Below are positions 1 to 10,463 of a stretch of DNA of 32,075 nt, piece by piece. The DNA is taken from positions 1 through 32,075 of the forward strand of contig NZ_AUNJ01000011.1 of assembly GCF_000447775.1 (NCBI RefSeq), read 5' to 3'. Below the pieces are notes generated by a model. It saw only the letters and a list, made by a program, of their open reading frames with translations. It did not search any database and had not been told where the DNA came from. The stretch comes from Bacteriovorax sp. DB6_IX (GTDB lineage: Bacteria; Bdellovibrionota; Bacteriovoracia; Bacteriovoracales; Bacteriovoracaceae). The position numbers and the translations under genes are program-made. Position 1 is the stretch's first letter. The number at the start of each line of letters is the position of its first letter.

Positions 1-1268
1 GATCTAAAGAGATTATTGAGCAAGAAACAACACTACTAAGAAGAGACGAAAGAATTGAGATCAAAGCTATCCAAACTTCTGCAATTCTAAAAATTGCTGA
101 GATGTTAAAAGGTGCTAAAACTACTGATAAACTTGTATCAGAAGATGGTTCAACTGAACTTCTTCAAAAAGGTGCAGATATCACTGGTGAAGTACTTGCT
201 CAGATTCCATTTGAGCTAATTGGATACTTACCACTTCAAGCTGAGCTTGAAGAAAGACTTTCTGAGTACTTTGCTGATATCAGAAACAGAATCAACAGAG
301 TTAGACAAAAAACAACTGATGAGATCGCTAAACTTCACAGAGGTGATGAGCTTCCTCCAGGTGTTATCAAGAAAGTTACTGTATATGTTGCGATTAAGCG
401 TAAGCTTCAGCCTGGTGATAAGATGGCCGGTAGACACGGTAACAAAGGTGTTATCTCAAATGTTCTACCAGCTGAAGACATGCCATACCTAGCGGATGGT
501 ACACCAGTTGAAATCGTACTTAACCCTCTTGGGGTACCGTCACGTATGAATATTGGACAGCTTCTTGAACTCCACCTCGGTTGGGCAGGTAGAGGACTTG
601 GAGATAAGTTCAAATTAATGCTTGAAGAAGAAAGAGAGATGCATGAGCTAAAAGATTATATCTCAGCTATCTACAAGTCTGAATCAGTTGATGCTTGGTT
701 AAAGAAAGCTAGCAATGACGAAGTAAAAGCTCTTTCTAAGAAGCTTACTTCTGGTGTTAGATTCTCTACTAAAGTATTTGATGGTGCTTCAGAAGCAGAT
801 ATCAGAGAAATGCTTAGGCTAGCAGATCTTGAAGATAATGGTAAAACTACACTATTCGACGGTAAAACAGGTGATGCTTTCGCAGAAGATGTTACTGTTG
901 GAATTATGTATATGCTTAAACTACACCACCTTGTTGATGAAAAGCTTCACGCTAGATCAACTGGACCATACTCACTTGTAACTCAGCAGCCACTTGGTGG
1001 TAAGGCTCAGTTCGGTGGACAGCGTCTTGGGGAAATGGAAGTTTGGGCACTTGAAGCATATGGTGCAGCTTATACTCTTCAGGAATTCTTAACAGTTAAG
1101 TCAGATGACGTTATCGGTAGAACAAGAATGTATGAATCTATCGTTAAAGGTGAGCAAGTTCTTGAACCTGGTCTTCCAGAATCATTCAACGTACTCATCA
1201 GAGAGCTTCAGGCTCTATGTCTAGACATTAAGCTAGAAGAAGAAAGAGAAGAGGAATCGTTACGTTAA
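1..1268 (+). CDS. rpoB: RNA polymerase beta subunit, C-terminal part (5' truncated by window)
   Basis: This is the C-terminal part (about 421 residues) of the beta subunit of RNA polymerase. The reading frame is open from base 3, so the gene starts upstream of the window; the first internal Met at 102 is not the start. Visible signatures are the [12 protein letters not shown] block (codons around 415-450), which lines the active centre and carries the conserved lysines near the catalytic site, and the C-terminal [20 protein letters not shown] and [19 protein letters not shown] segments that contact beta'. It ends in an acidic EEEREEE tail. rpoC follows after 47 nt, as in nearly all bacteria. 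The rifampicin-binding region lies outside the window, so nothing can be said about resistance. Confidence 0.98.
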   Translation, partial: SKEIIEQETTLLRRDERIEIKAIQTSAILKIAEMLKGAKTTDKLVSEDGSTELLQKGADITGEVLAQIPFELIGYLPLQAELEERLSEYFADIRNRINRVRQKTTDEIAKLHRGDELPPGVIKKVTVYVAIKRKLQPGDKMAGRHGNKGVISNVLPAEDMPYLADGTPVEIVLNPLGVPSRMNIGQLLELHLGWAGRGLGDKFKLMLEEEREMHELKDYISAIYKSESVDAWLKKASNDEVKALSKKLTSGVRFSTKVFDGASEADIREMLRLADLEDNGKTTLFDGKTGDAFAEDVTVGIMYMLKLHHLVDEKLHARSTGPYSLVTQQPLGGKAQFGGQRLGEMEVWALEAYGAAYTLQEFLTVKSDDVIGRTRMYESIVKGEQVLEPGLPESFNVLIRELQALCLDIKLEEEREEESLR

Positions 1269-1276
1269 TTTAAATT

Positions 1277-1296
1277 CCCTGGGGTAAAACCCAGGG
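1277..1296 (+). promoter_or_regulatory. Perfect hairpin in the rpoB-rpoC spacer
   Basis: CCCTGGG (1277-1283) and CCCAGGG (1290-1296) form a perfect 7-bp GC-rich stem with a six-base loop, between the rpoB stop and the rpoC start. No T-run follows, so it is not a normal intrinsic terminator. It could be a processing site, a stabilising structure or a weak attenuator; which one is not decidable from sequence. Confidence 0.55.
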
Positions 1297-1315
1297 GCAT
1301 ATTTGAGGGTATACA

Positions 1316-4300
1316 ATGAAAGACCTTTTAAACTTTTTTGATAAACCAAAAGATCCAATTAGCGTAGAAGCTGTTTCTATTAGAATGGCGTCTCCGGACA
1401 CAATTCGCGAATGGTCATTTGGTGAAGTTAAGAAGCCAGAAACTATTAACTATAGAACATATAAGCCAGAAAGAGATGGTTTATTCTGTGCCAAGATTTT
1501 TGGACCAATCAAAGATTACGAATGTATCTGTGGTAAGTACAAGAGAATGAAGCACAGAGGTGTTGTTTGTGAGAAGTGTGGTGTTGAAGTTACACTTTCA
1601 AAAGTAAGACGTGAGAGATGTGGACATATCGAACTAGCTGCTCCTGTAGCACATATTTGGTTCCTTAGATCACTACCATCTCGTCTTGGAGCTCTACTTA
1701 ACCTAACTCTTAAAGAACTTGAAAAGGTTCTTTACTATGAAGCATACGTTGTTACTGCTTCGGCGACTGATGAGCTAGAGGGTGGACTTGAAATTGGTAG
1801 AGTAATCTCTGAGCAACAATATACTGAACTTAAGGCTCAAGGTGTAGACTTTGAAGCTGGAATGGGTGGTGAAGTTGTTAGAGATCTACTATCTAAATTA
1901 GATATCGATCTAGAGAATAAAAACTTAAGAAGAGGTCTTGCTAACGCTACGACTGAAATGGCTAGAACTAAGTTTGTTAAGAGACTAAAGGTTGTTGAAT
2001 CAATCATGAAGTCTGATAACAAGCCTGAGTGGTTTATGATGGATGTTATTCCTGTACTACCACCAGATCTTAGACCACTAGTTCCTCTTGAGGCTGGACG
2101 TTTTGCAACTTCAGATCTTAACGATCTATATAGACGTGTTATCAACAGAAACAACCGTCTAAGAAGACTTAAAGAACTTAATGCTCCAGAAATTATCATT
2201 AGAAATGAAAAGAGAATGCTTCAAGAAGCAGTAGATGCTCTATTTGACAACGGTAGAAGAGGTAAAGTCTTCACTGGTGCTAATAAGCGTCCACTAAGAT
2301 CTCTTTCAGATATGCTTAAAGGTAAGCAAGGGCGTTTCCGTCAAAACCTACTTGGGAAACGTGTTGACTACTCTGGGCGATCTGTAATTGTTGTTGGTCC
2401 AAGTTTAAGACTTCACCAATGTGGTCTTCCAAAACTTATGGCCTTAGAACTTTTCAAGCCGTTCATTTACAACAGACTAATTGAAAAGGGTCACTGTACA
2501 ACGATTAAAGTTGCTAAGAGAATGGTTGAGCAACAAAAAGAAGAAGTATGGAATATTCTTGAAGAAGTAGTTCAAGAGCACCCAGTTCTTCTAAACCGTG
2601 CTCCAACTCTTCACCGTCTTGGTATTCAGGCATTTGAGCCAGTACTTATCGAAGGTAAAGCTATTAGACTTCACCCTCTTGTTTGTACTGCCTTCAACGC
2701 TGACTTTGATGGTGACCAGATGGCAGTTCACTTACCACTTTCACTTGAAGCACAAGTTGAGTGTCGTGTTCTTGCAATGTCTACAAATAATATTCTATCT
2801 CCAAAAGATGGTTCACCAATTATTGTTCCATCTCAGGATATCGTTCTTGGACTATACTATATGACAAGAACAAGACCATATGCTCGTGGATATGGGAAAA
2901 CTTTCTCTTCTAAAGAGGAAGCACAATTTGCTTACCACTCTGGAAACCTTCACCTTCAATCACCAATTAAGGTTCGTGTTGAGGGGAAAATCTATGAGAC
3001 AACTGTTGGTAGAACATTCATCTATGACATCATTCCAAGCTGTCTAACTTATGAAGATATCAACACTGTACTTGGTAAGAAAGAGCTAGTTAAGCTACTA
3101 GATAATACGTATAGAAAGGGAACTGAAAAAGACACAGTTCTTCTAGCGGATAGTCTAATGCAGACTGGTTATGATATGGCGACTAGAGCTGGTATCTCAA
3201 TTAACGTTGTAGATATGACAATTCCTGAAGAAAAAGAAGGAATTCTTAAAGAGGCTCACGCTGAAGTTCATGGAATTACTGAAGAGTATAATGAAGGTTC
3301 GATCACAAACGGTGAGAGATATAACAAGGTTGTTGATGTTTGGTCACAAACAACTGAAAAACTTGTTAAGGTTATGCTTGAGAGAATTTCAACTGACGAA
3401 TTTACAAGTGATAAAGAAGGTGAAGAGCCAATTTATGCTCCATCATTCAATGCACTTTATATGATGGCCGATTCTGGAGCAAGGGGTTCTGCACAGCAGA
3501 TGAGACAGCTTGCTGCCATGAGGGGTCTAATGGCTAAGCCATCTGGTGAAATTATTGAAACTCCGATTACTTCAAACTTCCGTGAAGGTCTATCGGCACT
3601 TCAGTACTTCACGTCTACACACGGTGCCCGTAAAGGTCTAGCTGATACGGCCCTTAAAACTGCTAACTCAGGTTATCTGACAAGACGTTTAGTTGACGTT
3701 GCTCAGGACGGGATTATCAGAACTGAAGATTGTGGAACTACAGATGGAATTACACTAACTTCAAGAATTGAAGCTGGTGAAGTTGTTGAGCACGTTGCTG
3801 ATAGAGCAATGGGGCGTGTAACTGCTTCTCCTGTATTATCTGCAATGGGTGACGAAGTTCTTCCAGCTGGTCACATGCTTACAGAGCTTGACCTTGAAAT
3901 GCTAAAAGAGAATGAAGTTGACCAGATTAAAGGTAGATCAGTTCTTACATGTAACGAAAAGTATGGTTTCTGTGCGAAGTGTTTCGGACGTGACCTTGCA
4001 AGAGGTACACTAGTTTCTATTGGTGAAACTGTTGGTGTTATTGCTGCTCAGTCAATTGGTGAGCCAGGTACACAGCTTACAATGCGTACATTCCACGTTG
4101 GGGGTACTGCAACTGCCGGTGCACAGGTTAACAAAACGACTGTTAGAACTGCAGGTAAAGTAGTATTTGATAATGTTCAAACAGCTGAAACTCCAAACGG
4201 TCTTATTATTATGAATAAGAACGGAGAGCTTCTAATTAAGGATGCTCGTGGTGTTGAAAAAGAAAAATATCCAGCTGTTTATGGTGCGAAGCTTTTCTTT

Positions 4301-5440
4301 AAAGAAGGTGACGATGTAAACGTTGGGGATACATTAATTGAATGGGATCCATTCTCAATTCCATTACTTACTGAAGTAGCTGGTACAGTTAAGTTTGAAG
4401 ATATGGTTGTTGGTGCAACTGTTTCTGAGCAAACTGATGCTGTTACAGGTCTTACTCAGAGAGTTGTAATGGAAACTAAAGATCCATCTCTTCAACCAAG
4501 AATCACAATCGTTGATGCTGACGGTAACCCGGTAATCGTTCCTGGTGCTCAAAGACAAGCGTCATACAGACTTCAAGTTGGTGCGACACTAACAGTTAAC
4601 GAAGGTGATACTGTAGAAGTTGGTGGTGTTCTTTCGAAGGTTTCACGTGAAACTACAAAGACGAAAGATATTACAGGGGGTCTTCCAAGAGTTGCTGAGT
4701 TATTTGAAGCTAGAAAGCCTACAAATGCTGCTCAAATCTCTGATGTTTCAGGAACAATTGAGTTTGGTTCTGAGGTAAGAGGAAGTCGTCGTGTACTAGT
4801 TAGACCTGAAGATGGTTCAGAGCCAGTAGTTTACACTATTCCAAAGGGACGTTACGTAACAGTTAACGAGGGTGACTACATTAGAGCTGGTGAGCCAATT
4901 ATGGATGGTCCAGCTAATCCACATGATATTTTAAGAGTTCTTGGTATTAAAGAACTTGCAAAATACATTGTTGATGAAATCCAAGAAGTATATAGACTTC
5001 AAGGGGTTGATATCGATGATAAGCACATCGAGGTAATCGTTTCTCAGATGTTAAAGAAAGTTGAAGTAACTGATCCAGGTGACTCAACATTTGTTGTTGG
5101 TGATTCTGTTACAAAAGCAGAGCTAATCACTAAGAACGAAGAGTTAGTTGCTGAAGGTTATGAGCCAGCTCAAGCTAGACCATTACTACTTGGTATTACA
5201 AAAGCTGCTCTAACTACTGATTCTTTCATCTCAGCTGCATCATTCCAGGAAACTACTAAGGTCCTAACTCAAGCGACTCTAGAAGGAAAGGCCGATGCAC
5301 TACGTGGACTTAAAGAAAACGTAATTATGGGACGTCTGATCCCAGCTGGGTCTGGTGTTATGAGATACCGTGATTACGATGCTGTAATCGATGATGCAGA
5401 TGCTGTTAGAACTGAAGAAAGTTCTACACTAATGTTCTAA
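1316..5440 (+). CDS. rpoC: DNA-directed RNA polymerase beta' subunit
   Basis: This is the largest RNA polymerase subunit, 1374 aa, a normal length for the family. The N-terminal zinc ribbon has C70, C72, C85 and C88. The catalytic Mg-binding motif NADFDGD has its three aspartates at 463, 465 and 467. The second zinc site is C806, C879, C886 and C889 ([11 protein letters not shown]). The bridge-helix/trigger-loop region contains [16 protein letters not shown]. The start at 1316 has a GAGGG Shine-Dalgarno at suitable distance, and the N-terminus matches the family. It follows rpoB by 47 nt and was presumably co-transcribed with it. The sequence shows no internal disruption. Confidence 0.99.
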   Translation: MKDLLNFFDKPKDPISVEAVSIRMASPDTIREWSFGEVKKPETINYRTYKPERDGLFCAKIFGPIKDYECICGKYKRMKHRGVVCEKCGVEVTLSKVRRERCGHIELAAPVAHIWFLRSLPSRLGALLNLTLKELEKVLYYEAYVVTASATDELEGGLEIGRVISEQQYTELKAQGVDFEAGMGGEVVRDLLSKLDIDLENKNLRRGLANATTEMARTKFVKRLKVVESIMKSDNKPEWFMMDVIPVLPPDLRPLVPLEAGRFATSDLNDLYRRVINRNNRLRRLKELNAPEIIIRNEKRMLQEAVDALFDNGRRGKVFTGANKRPLRSLSDMLKGKQGRFRQNLLGKRVDYSGRSVIVVGPSLRLHQCGLPKLMALELFKPFIYNRLIEKGHCTTIKVAKRMVEQQKEEVWNILEEVVQEHPVLLNRAPTLHRLGIQAFEPVLIEGKAIRLHPLVCTAFNADFDGDQMAVHLPLSLEAQVECRVLAMSTNNILSPKDGSPIIVPSQDIVLGLYYMTRTRPYARGYGKTFSSKEEAQFAYHSGNLHLQSPIKVRVEGKIYETTVGRTFIYDIIPSCLTYEDINTVLGKKELVKLLDNTYRKGTEKDTVLLADSLMQTGYDMATRAGISINVVDMTIPEEKEGILKEAHAEVHGITEEYNEGSITNGERYNKVVDVWSQTTEKLVKVMLERISTDEFTSDKEGEEPIYAPSFNALYMMADSGARGSAQQMRQLAAMRGLMAKPSGEIIETPITSNFREGLSALQYFTSTHGARKGLADTALKTANSGYLTRRLVDVAQDGIIRTEDCGTTDGITLTSRIEAGEVVEHVADRAMGRVTASPVLSAMGDEVLPAGHMLTELDLEMLKENEVDQIKGRSVLTCNEKYGFCAKCFGRDLARGTLVSIGETVGVIAAQSIGEPGTQLTMRTFHVGGTATAGAQVNKTTVRTAGKVVFDNVQTAETPNGLIIMNKNGELLIKDARGVEKEKYPAVYGAKLFFKEGDDVNVGDTLIEWDPFSIPLLTEVAGTVKFEDMVVGATVSEQTDAVTGLTQRVVMETKDPSLQPRITIVDADGNPVIVPGAQRQASYRLQVGATLTVNEGDTVEVGGVLSKVSRETTKTKDITGGLPRVAELFEARKPTNAAQISDVSGTIEFGSEVRGSRRVLVRPEDGSEPVVYTIPKGRYVTVNEGDYIRAGEPIMDGPANPHDILRVLGIKELAKYIVDEIQEVYRLQGVDIDDKHIEVIVSQMLKKVEVTDPGDSTFVVGDSVTKAELITKNEELVAEGYEPAQARPLLLGITKAALTTDSFISAASFQETTKVLTQATLEGKADALRGLKENVIMGRLIPAGSGVMRYRDYDAVIDDADAVRTEESSTLMF

Positions 5441-5450
5441 AAAAACTTGT

Positions 5451-5486
5451 GTAGCCAAGTATGATGTGTTACATCATCTTGGCTAC
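5451..5486 (+). promoter_or_regulatory. Long stem-loop between rpoC and rpsL
   Basis: GTAGCCAAG (5451-5459) pairs with CTTGGCTAC (5478-5486), and ATGATGT (5461-5467) pairs with ACATCAT (5471-5477), leaving one bulged T at 5460 and a three-base loop. The result is a 16-bp stem. There is no T-tract after it, so simple termination is unlikely. An RNase III-type processing site separating rpoBC from the str genes, or a regulatory leader for rpsL, are both possible inferences. Confidence 0.65.
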
Positions 5487-5528
5487 TATTGTCTTGGTAA
5501 TATTGTTGTAGTTAAGGAAGGAGCGGAA

Positions 5529-5903
5529 ATGCCTACGATTAACCAGTTAATTAGAAAAGGTAGGGTAGACAAGACGACTAAAACTAAGTCGCCTGCCCTA
5601 AAAGCATGCCCACAGAGACGTGGTGTTTGTACAAGAGTTTACACAACTACTCCTAAGAAGCCGAACTCGGCTATGAGAAAGGTGTGTAGGGTAAAACTAA
5701 CTAGTGGATTTGAAGTAACATCATACATTGGTGGTGAAGGTCACAATCTACAAGAACACTCTATCGTAATGATTAGAGGTGGAAGGGTAAAAGATCTACC
5801 TGGTGTTCGTTATCACACAATTAGAGGAACTCTAGACTGTCAAGGTGTTGATAAAAGAGGACAAAGAAGATCTAAGTACGGTTGTAAAAAACCAAAGAAG
5901 TAA
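5529..5903 (+). CDS. rpsL: 30S ribosomal protein S12
   Basis: S12 sits at the decoding centre of the small subunit and controls tRNA selection accuracy. The start is set at 5529 ([12 protein letters not shown]), giving 124 aa, the usual length. An upstream in-frame ATG at 5466 lies inside the long stem-loop and would add 21 residues not found in the family. The Shine-Dalgarno AAGGAAGGAG precedes 5529. Conserved decoding loops are [13 protein letters not shown] and [11 protein letters not shown]. The lysine in TTPKKPNSA, where streptomycin-resistance changes occur, has its ordinary wild-type form. Basic C-terminus KYGCKKPKK. It begins the rpsL-rpsG part of the str cluster. Confidence 0.98.
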   Translation: MPTINQLIRKGRVDKTTKTKSPALKACPQRRGVCTRVYTTTPKKPNSAMRKVCRVKLTSGFEVTSYIGGEGHNLQEHSIVMIRGGRVKDLPGVRYHTIRGTLDCQGVDKRGQRRSKYGCKKPKK

Positions 5904-5953
5904 ATTAAATTTTAAGCGCACTTTAGCTTAACTACTTGGAGCTAAGGTGAGTA

Positions 5954-5978
5954 ATTCCAGTCACATGTGATTCGGAAT
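5954..5978 (+). promoter_or_regulatory. Hairpin in the rpsL-rpsG leader
   Basis: ATTCC (5954-5958) can pair with GGAAT (5974-5978), enclosing the palindrome TCACATGTGA (5961-5970). It sits 14 nt before the rpsG start and just ahead of its AAGGAGAAG Shine-Dalgarno. In E. coli the S12-S7 intercistronic region is the S7 autoregulatory target. Similar function here is an inference from position only; the E. coli structure is not recognisably conserved. Confidence 0.4.
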
Positions 5979-5992
5979 GAAGGAGAAGAATA

Positions 5993-6463
5993 ATGAGTAG
6001 AAAGCATAGAGCACAGGTTAGACAAGTACTTCCTGATCCAATTTACCAAGACATCGTTGTTACGAAATGTATCAACGCACTAATGATCGGTGGAAAGAAA
6101 GCTGTAGCAGAGAAAATCTTTTACGGTGCACTTCAAAGAGTTGAGCAAAAGACTGGTGAAGAGCCATTAAAAGTTTTCAAAAAAGCTCTTTCTAACATTA
6201 AACCAGCTGTAGAGGTTAGATCTCGTAGAATTGGTGGGGCAACTTACCAGATTCCAGTTGAAGTTAGACCACAGAGAAGACAATCTCTAGCTCTTAGATG
6301 GCTAAGAGACTACTCAAGAGCCAGAAACGGAAGAACTATGGTTGAGAGACTATCTGATGAAATCATCGATGCTTCTCAAGGTAGAGGTGCTTCTGTTAAG
6401 AAACGTGAAGACGTTTACAAAATGGCTGAAGCGAACAAAGCGTTTGCTCACCTTAAGTGGTAA
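5993..6463 (+). CDS. rpsG: 30S ribosomal protein S7
   Basis: S7 is a primary 16S rRNA-binding protein that nucleates assembly of the 30S head and lines the E site. The product is 156 aa, the family norm, starting [16 protein letters not shown]. Typical segments are [37 protein letters not shown] and [11 protein letters not shown] strong AAGGAG Shine-Dalgarno lies 7-12 nt upstream of the ATG. In E. coli S7 represses its own operon, and the hairpin in its leader here might serve similarly. A terminator follows immediately after, separating it from fusA. Confidence 0.98.
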   Translation: MSRKHRAQVRQVLPDPIYQDIVVTKCINALMIGGKKAVAEKIFYGALQRVEQKTGEEPLKVFKKALSNIKPAVEVRSRRIGGATYQIPVEVRPQRRQSLALRWLRDYSRARNGRTMVERLSDEIIDASQGRGASVKKREDVYKMAEANKAFAHLKW

Positions 6464-6493
6464 TCGACATTTAGTAAAAAATAAGTTTAAATG

Positions 6494-6531
6494 GGGCTTC
6501 AAATTGCTTTGCTTTTTGAAGCCCTTTTTTT
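6494..6531 (+). terminator. Intrinsic terminator between rpsG and fusA
   Basis: GGGCTTCAAA (6494-6503) and TTTGAAGCCC (6515-6524) form a perfect 10-bp stem with an 11-base loop, followed directly by T7 (6525-6531). It is a canonical Rho-independent terminator placed only 33 nt before the fusA start, so some read-through or a promoter embedded around it must supply fusA. Confidence 0.9.
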
Positions 6532-6564
6532 GTTTAAACATGTTTCACAAGGAAATCTCATAAA

Positions 6565-8649
6565 ATGAGTTCAGATCAACTTAATGACATCCGTAATATT
6601 GGAATTATGGCCCACATTGATGCTGGGAAAACAACAACTACTGAAAGAATCTTATTTTACACAGGTAAAAGCCATAAGATTGGTGAAGTTCATGATGGTG
6701 CAGCCACAATGGACTGGATGGTACAAGAGCAGGAAAGAGGTATTACAATTACTTCTGCTGCAACAACTTGTACTTGGAAAAAGAAAAAAATTAATATTAT
6801 CGATACTCCAGGTCACGTTGATTTTACTATAGAAGTAGAAAGGGCCCTGAGAGTTCTTGATGGAGCCGTAGGAGTCTTTGATGCTGTAGGTGGTGTTGAG
6901 CCACAGTCTGAAACAGTATGGGCCCAGGCGGATAAATATAATGTTCCACGAATCGCTTTTGTTAATAAGATGGATAGAGTTGGAGCAGATTTTCAAAATT
7001 GTATAGAAGAGATAAGAACGAAGCTTGGAAAAAGTGCCGCAGCAGCTCAGCTACCAATTGGTTCAGAAGATGTGTTTGCTGGCGTCGTCGATCTTATCGA
7101 AATGAAGGCATATAAATTTAAAGAAGATGATCTCGGTGAAACTGTAATTGTTGAAGATATTCCAGCGGATATGGCTGACGATGCAGAGATGGCCAGAGAG
7201 GAGCTGATTGAGTCATTAGCTGATTATGATGATGACTTTGCTGAGGCATACTTAGGTGGTGAGAATATCACTATCGAAAGAATTAAATCAGTAATGAGAA
7301 AAGCAGTCATTAAGGACTCGTTTGTGCCAGTTTACTGTGGTTCAGCTTTTAAGAATAAAGGTGTACAACCACTACTTGATGCCGTACTAGATTTCTTGCC
7401 TTCTCCTGTTGATAGAGGTGAGGTTCACGGTGTTGGCGGTAAAAACAAAGACAAAGAAGAAGTAAGAAGACCAGATGTAGATGATCTGTTTAGTGGGATC
7501 GCCTTTAAGATTGCAACTGATCCATTTGTTGGTTCATTAACTTTCTTTAGAATTTATTCTGGTGTCCTTAAGTCAGGACAACAAGTCTACAACCCTTTAA
7601 AGGGTAAGCGAGAAAGGATTAATAAAATTCTTCAAATGCACGCAGATAAGAGAACTGAGGTAGATGAGGCTAAGGCCGGTGATATTATTGCTATTTCTGG
7701 TCTAAAAGATACAGTTACTGGTGAAACTCTTTGTGCAGAAAATAGAACGATTATTTTTGATCTAATGGAATTCCCTGAGTCAGTTATTTCCGTAGCAATT
7801 GAGCCAAAAACAGCAAATGACGAAAAGAAACTTATGGAATCTTTAAGACAACTGAGCTTAGAGGACCCGTCTTTTTCTTATAAACATAATAAAGAAACAG
7901 GACAGTTACTTATATTTGGAATGGGAGAGTTGCACTTAGAAATTATTTGTGACCGCTTAGATAGAGAGTTTAAAGTCGGAATTAGAGTTGGTGATCCTCA
8001 AGTTTCTTATAGGGAAAGTGTTGTTGGTCAGGCACAAGCCGAAAATACTTTTAATAAAGAACAGGGTGGGAAAGTTGTCTTTGGTAACTGTACTATTAAA
8101 GTTGAACCAACAGATTATCAATCAGGTGTTCTTTTTGAAACAGAACTAACAAAGAGAGATTTACCTCAAGAGTTTATTAGCGCTATTGAAAAATCAATTC
8201 ACGATTCGTCACTAGGTGGAGCTCTCGCTGGATACCCATTTATTAATATTAAGGCGACATTAGTTGCAGCAACATATAACGAAGAAGATGCATCAGATGT
8301 TGCATATTCAATAGCGGCAGCACATGCATTTAGACAGGCGTGTCAAGATGCTGGCTTAAAGTTGATGGAGCCAAAAATGAGTCTAGAAGTTATTACTCCA
8401 AGTGATTACACTGGAGACGTAATTTCTGACATAAATATGAAACGCGGAAAAATCCTGAATATGGGAGCTAAGCAAGATAAAGAGATTGTCGATGCAGAGG
8501 TTCCTTTGGCCGAAATGTTCGGTTACAGTACTGATTTGAGATCAAAATCACAAGGTAGAGCTAATTTTACGATGAATTTTGATCGATATGAAGAAATTTC
8601 AATGGATTTGGCGAAAGTAATACTTGAAAAACGAGGAATTTACATCTAA
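6565..8649 (+). CDS. fusA: Translation elongation factor G
   Basis: EF-G is the GTPase that drives ribosomal translocation and, with RRF, ribosome recycling. The product is 694 aa, canonical length. GTPase motifs are AHIDAGKTT (residues 16-24), the switch region [16 protein letters not shown] (about 82) and NKMD (about 136). Domain IV contains the GGALAGYP segment and domain V the MEPKMSLEV segment. The Shine-Dalgarno is ACAAGGA upstream of 6565. The gene has noticeably weaker codon bias than tuf and rpoB (several ATA and many TTA codons), which is odd for EF-G and suggests a possible second copy elsewhere. It is downstream of a terminator and 54 nt before tuf. Confidence 0.96.
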   Translation: MSSDQLNDIRNIGIMAHIDAGKTTTTERILFYTGKSHKIGEVHDGAATMDWMVQEQERGITITSAATTCTWKKKKINIIDTPGHVDFTIEVERALRVLDGAVGVFDAVGGVEPQSETVWAQADKYNVPRIAFVNKMDRVGADFQNCIEEIRTKLGKSAAAAQLPIGSEDVFAGVVDLIEMKAYKFKEDDLGETVIVEDIPADMADDAEMAREELIESLADYDDDFAEAYLGGENITIERIKSVMRKAVIKDSFVPVYCGSAFKNKGVQPLLDAVLDFLPSPVDRGEVHGVGGKNKDKEEVRRPDVDDLFSGIAFKIATDPFVGSLTFFRIYSGVLKSGQQVYNPLKGKRERINKILQMHADKRTEVDEAKAGDIIAISGLKDTVTGETLCAENRTIIFDLMEFPESVISVAIEPKTANDEKKLMESLRQLSLEDPSFSYKHNKETGQLLIFGMGELHLEIICDRLDREFKVGIRVGDPQVSYRESVVGQAQAENTFNKEQGGKVVFGNCTIKVEPTDYQSGVLFETELTKRDLPQEFISAIEKSIHDSSLGGALAGYPFINIKATLVAATYNEEDASDVAYSIAAAHAFRQACQDAGLKLMEPKMSLEVITPSDYTGDVISDINMKRGKILNMGAKQDKEIVDAEVPLAEMFGYSTDLRSKSQGRANFTMNFDRYEEISMDLAKVILEKRGIYI

Positions 8650-8652
8650 ATT
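8624..8652 (+). promoter_or_regulatory. Candidate sigma70-type promoter for tuf inside the fusA 3' end
   Basis: TTGAAA (8624-8629) is separated by 17 nt from TAAATT (8647-8652), matching 5/6 and 4/6 of the -35 and -10 consensus. It lies at the end of fusA, about 50 nt before tuf. This is a pattern match in AT-rich DNA and is weak evidence. Confidence 0.28.
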
Positions 8653-8660
8653 CATGCGGA

Positions 8661-8689
8661 TAATTAATACATACCGTCACTATTAATTA
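8661..8689 (+). repeat. 9-bp AT-rich inverted repeat in the fusA-tuf spacer
   Basis: TAATTAATA (8661-8669) and TATTAATTA (8681-8689) form a perfect inverted repeat with an 11-base spacer, immediately before the tuf Shine-Dalgarno (GAGGAG). It could be an operator-type DNA site or a weak mRNA hairpin. No protein is assigned. Confidence 0.45.
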
Positions 8690-8703
8690 ATGAGGAGTTA
8701 GTC

Positions 8704-9894
8704 ATGGCAAAAGAATCATTTGACAGAAGTAAGCCCCACGTAAATATCGGTACGATTGGGCACGTTGACCACGGTAAGACGACACTAACAGCAGCTATTT
8801 CAGTAACACTTGCTGAAGCTCTTGGTGGTGACGTAAGAAAATTTGATGAAATCGACTCTGCACCAGAGGAGAAAGCAAGAGGTATTACAATCAATACTTC
8901 TCACATCGAATATCAAACAGAAGCAAGACACTACGCTCACGTAGATTGTCCAGGACACGCTGACTATGTAAAGAACATGATTACAGGTGCAGCACAGATG
9001 GACGGAGCGATCCTAGTATGTTCAGCAGCGGACGGACCAATGCCACAAACTAGAGAGCACATCCTTCTAGCAAGACAGGTAGGTGTACCAGCGATCGTAG
9101 TATTCCTAAACAAAGTAGACCAAGTAGATGATGAAGAACTACTTGAGCTAGTAGAAATGGAAATCAGAGAGCTACTTTCATCTTACGACTTCCCAGGAGA
9201 CGATATTCCAATCGTAGCGGGATCTGCACTAGCAGCACTTGAAGGAAAGAATCCAGAAATCGGTAGAGATAAAGTACTAGAGCTAATGAATCAAGTTGAT
9301 GAGTATATTCCAACTCCAGCAAGAGACATTGACCTAGACTTCCTAATGCCAGTAGAAGATGTATTCTCAATTTCAGGACGTGGTACAGTTTGTACAGGTA
9401 GAGTAGAAAGAGGGATCATTAAGGTAAACGAAGAGATCGAAATCGTAGGTATCAAAGAAACAACTAAGACAACAGTAACAGGTGTTGAGATGTTCAGAAA
9501 GCTTCTAGATGAAGGTAGAGCAGGAGACAACGTAGGTTTACTACTTAGAGGTGTAAAGAGAGAAGAAGTAGAGCGTGGACAATGTCTAGTTAAGCCAGGT
9601 TCAGTAACACCACACAAGAAATTCAAGTGTGAGGTTTATATTCTTTCTAAAGATGAGGGTGGAAGACACACTCCAATTTTTAAGGGATACAGACCACAGT
9701 TTTACTTCAGAACAACAGACGTGACAGGAGATATTACTCTTGCAGACGGTGTTGAGATGGTAATGCCAGGTGATAACACAGCATTTACAGTAGAACTGAT
9801 TACACCAATCGCAATGGAGAAGGGACTGAAGTTCGCAATCCGTGAGGGTGGTAGAACAATCGGTGCTGGAACAGTTGCTGAGATCGTAGAATAA
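8704..9894 (+). CDS. tuf: Translation elongation factor Tu
   Basis: EF-Tu delivers aminoacyl-tRNA to the ribosomal A site as a ternary complex with GTP. The product is 396 aa, close to the family length. GTPase motifs are GHVDHGKT (residues 19-26), DCPGH (about 81-85) and NKVD (about 136). The effector loop region EEKARGITI is present, and the C-terminus ends [21 protein letters not shown] Shine-Dalgarno precedes the ATG. Codon use is extremely biased (AGA, GTA, CTA, CTT), consistent with very high expression. An intrinsic terminator follows within 30 nt, so tuf ends the str-region transcript. Whether the genome has a second tuf copy cannot be seen. Confidence 0.98.
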   Translation: MAKESFDRSKPHVNIGTIGHVDHGKTTLTAAISVTLAEALGGDVRKFDEIDSAPEEKARGITINTSHIEYQTEARHYAHVDCPGHADYVKNMITGAAQMDGAILVCSAADGPMPQTREHILLARQVGVPAIVVFLNKVDQVDDEELLELVEMEIRELLSSYDFPGDDIPIVAGSALAALEGKNPEIGRDKVLELMNQVDEYIPTPARDIDLDFLMPVEDVFSISGRGTVCTGRVERGIIKVNEEIEIVGIKETTKTTVTGVEMFRKLLDEGRAGDNVGLLLRGVKREEVERGQCLVKPGSVTPHKKFKCEVYILSKDEGGRHTPIFKGYRPQFYFRTTDVTGDITLADGVEMVMPGDNTAFTVELITPIAMEKGLKFAIREGGRTIGAGTVAEIVE

Positions 9895-9918
9895 TCAATA
9901 GATTTTTTATGATATACA

Positions 9919-9945
9919 GGAGGCTCCTTAGGGAGCCTTCTTTTT
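9919..9945 (+). terminator. Intrinsic terminator after tuf
   Basis: AGGCTCC (9921-9927) pairs with GGAGCCT (9932-9938) across the loop TTAG; a G-T wobble and a G-C pair extend the stem outward to 9919/9940. T5 follows at 9941-9945. This ends the fusA-tuf transcript ahead of the S10 operon promoter. Confidence 0.9.
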
Positions 9946-10017
9946 GTTTAAAGTAATAAGTTTATAAAATAAATCCGGTTTATATTGTAAATTTTGGGGC
10001 CTCGTGTAAAAAAAAGT

Positions 10018-10046
10018 TTGACAAAGGGCCCAAAAGAAAATAAAAA
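10018..10046 (+). promoter_or_regulatory. Promoter of the S10-spc-alpha cluster
   Basis: A perfect -35 TTGACA (10018-10023), a 17-nt spacer and a TAAAAA -10 (10041-10046, 4/6 of consensus) lie 34 nt upstream of rpsJ. An A-tract (A8) just upstream of the -35 looks like an UP element. It follows the tuf terminator and is the only strong promoter pattern before the 14-kb ribosomal cluster. TTTTGGG (9992-9998) and CCCAAAA (10029-10035) flank and overlap the -35/spacer as an inverted repeat. Confidence 0.65.
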
Positions 10047-10079
10047 CCAGTTTCAAACTAATATTTAACAGGAAAAGTA

Positions 10080-10388
10080 ATGAAAGCATCTAAGTTAAGA
10101 ATCAAATTAAGAGCTTATGATCACAAGTTGCTGGACAACTCTGTAAATGAAATTGTTCAAACTGCTAAAGAGACTGGAGCTAGAGTAGCAGGTCCAATCC
10201 CTTTACCAACTGAGATCAACAAGTTTACTGTTCTTAGATCTCCTCACAAAGACAAGAAATCTCGTGAGCAGTTCGAAATGAGAACACACAAAAGACTAAT
10301 TGATATTATTGACCCAACTCAACAGACTGTTGATAGCCTAATGAAGTTAGACCTATCGGCTGGTGTTGACGTAGAGATTAAGTACTAG
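10080..10388 (+). CDS. rpsJ: 30S ribosomal protein S10
   Basis: S10 is a 30S head protein that, as NusE, also joins NusB in transcription antitermination. The product is 102 aa, normal length, with the family segments [33 protein letters not shown] and the [15 protein letters not shown] region. The Shine-Dalgarno ACAGGAAA is upstream of the ATG. It is the first gene of the S10 cluster, 34 nt from the promoter -10. The 75-nt spacer to rplC has no E. coli-like L4-binding leader that I can recognise. Confidence 0.98.
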   Translation: MKASKLRIKLRAYDHKLLDNSVNEIVQTAKETGARVAGPIPLPTEINKFTVLRSPHKDKKSREQFEMRTHKRLIDIIDPTQQTVDSLMKLDLSAGVDVEIKY

Positions 10389-10463
10389 TATAAATCCTAG
10401 ACTTAATTAAATTTATTAACCATGCATGCATCTCTAGGAGTAGAGTGATGCTGTGGAGGAAAA

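Noticed and set aside
102-104. rpoB start at the first internal Met
   Set aside because: The frame is open to the window edge and the sequence is the middle of RpoB.
5466-5528. Longer rpsL start at ATG 5466
   Set aside because: The extra 21 residues are absent from S12 and come from the stem-loop; the Shine-Dalgarno fits 5529.
6532-6539. GTTTAAAC palindrome before fusA
   Set aside because: Eight bases in AT-rich DNA is not significant, and no known site was recognised.
10432-10445. CTCTA-GGAG-TAGAG hairpin before rplC
   Set aside because: Only five base pairs with a four-base loop; chance occurrence is likely.
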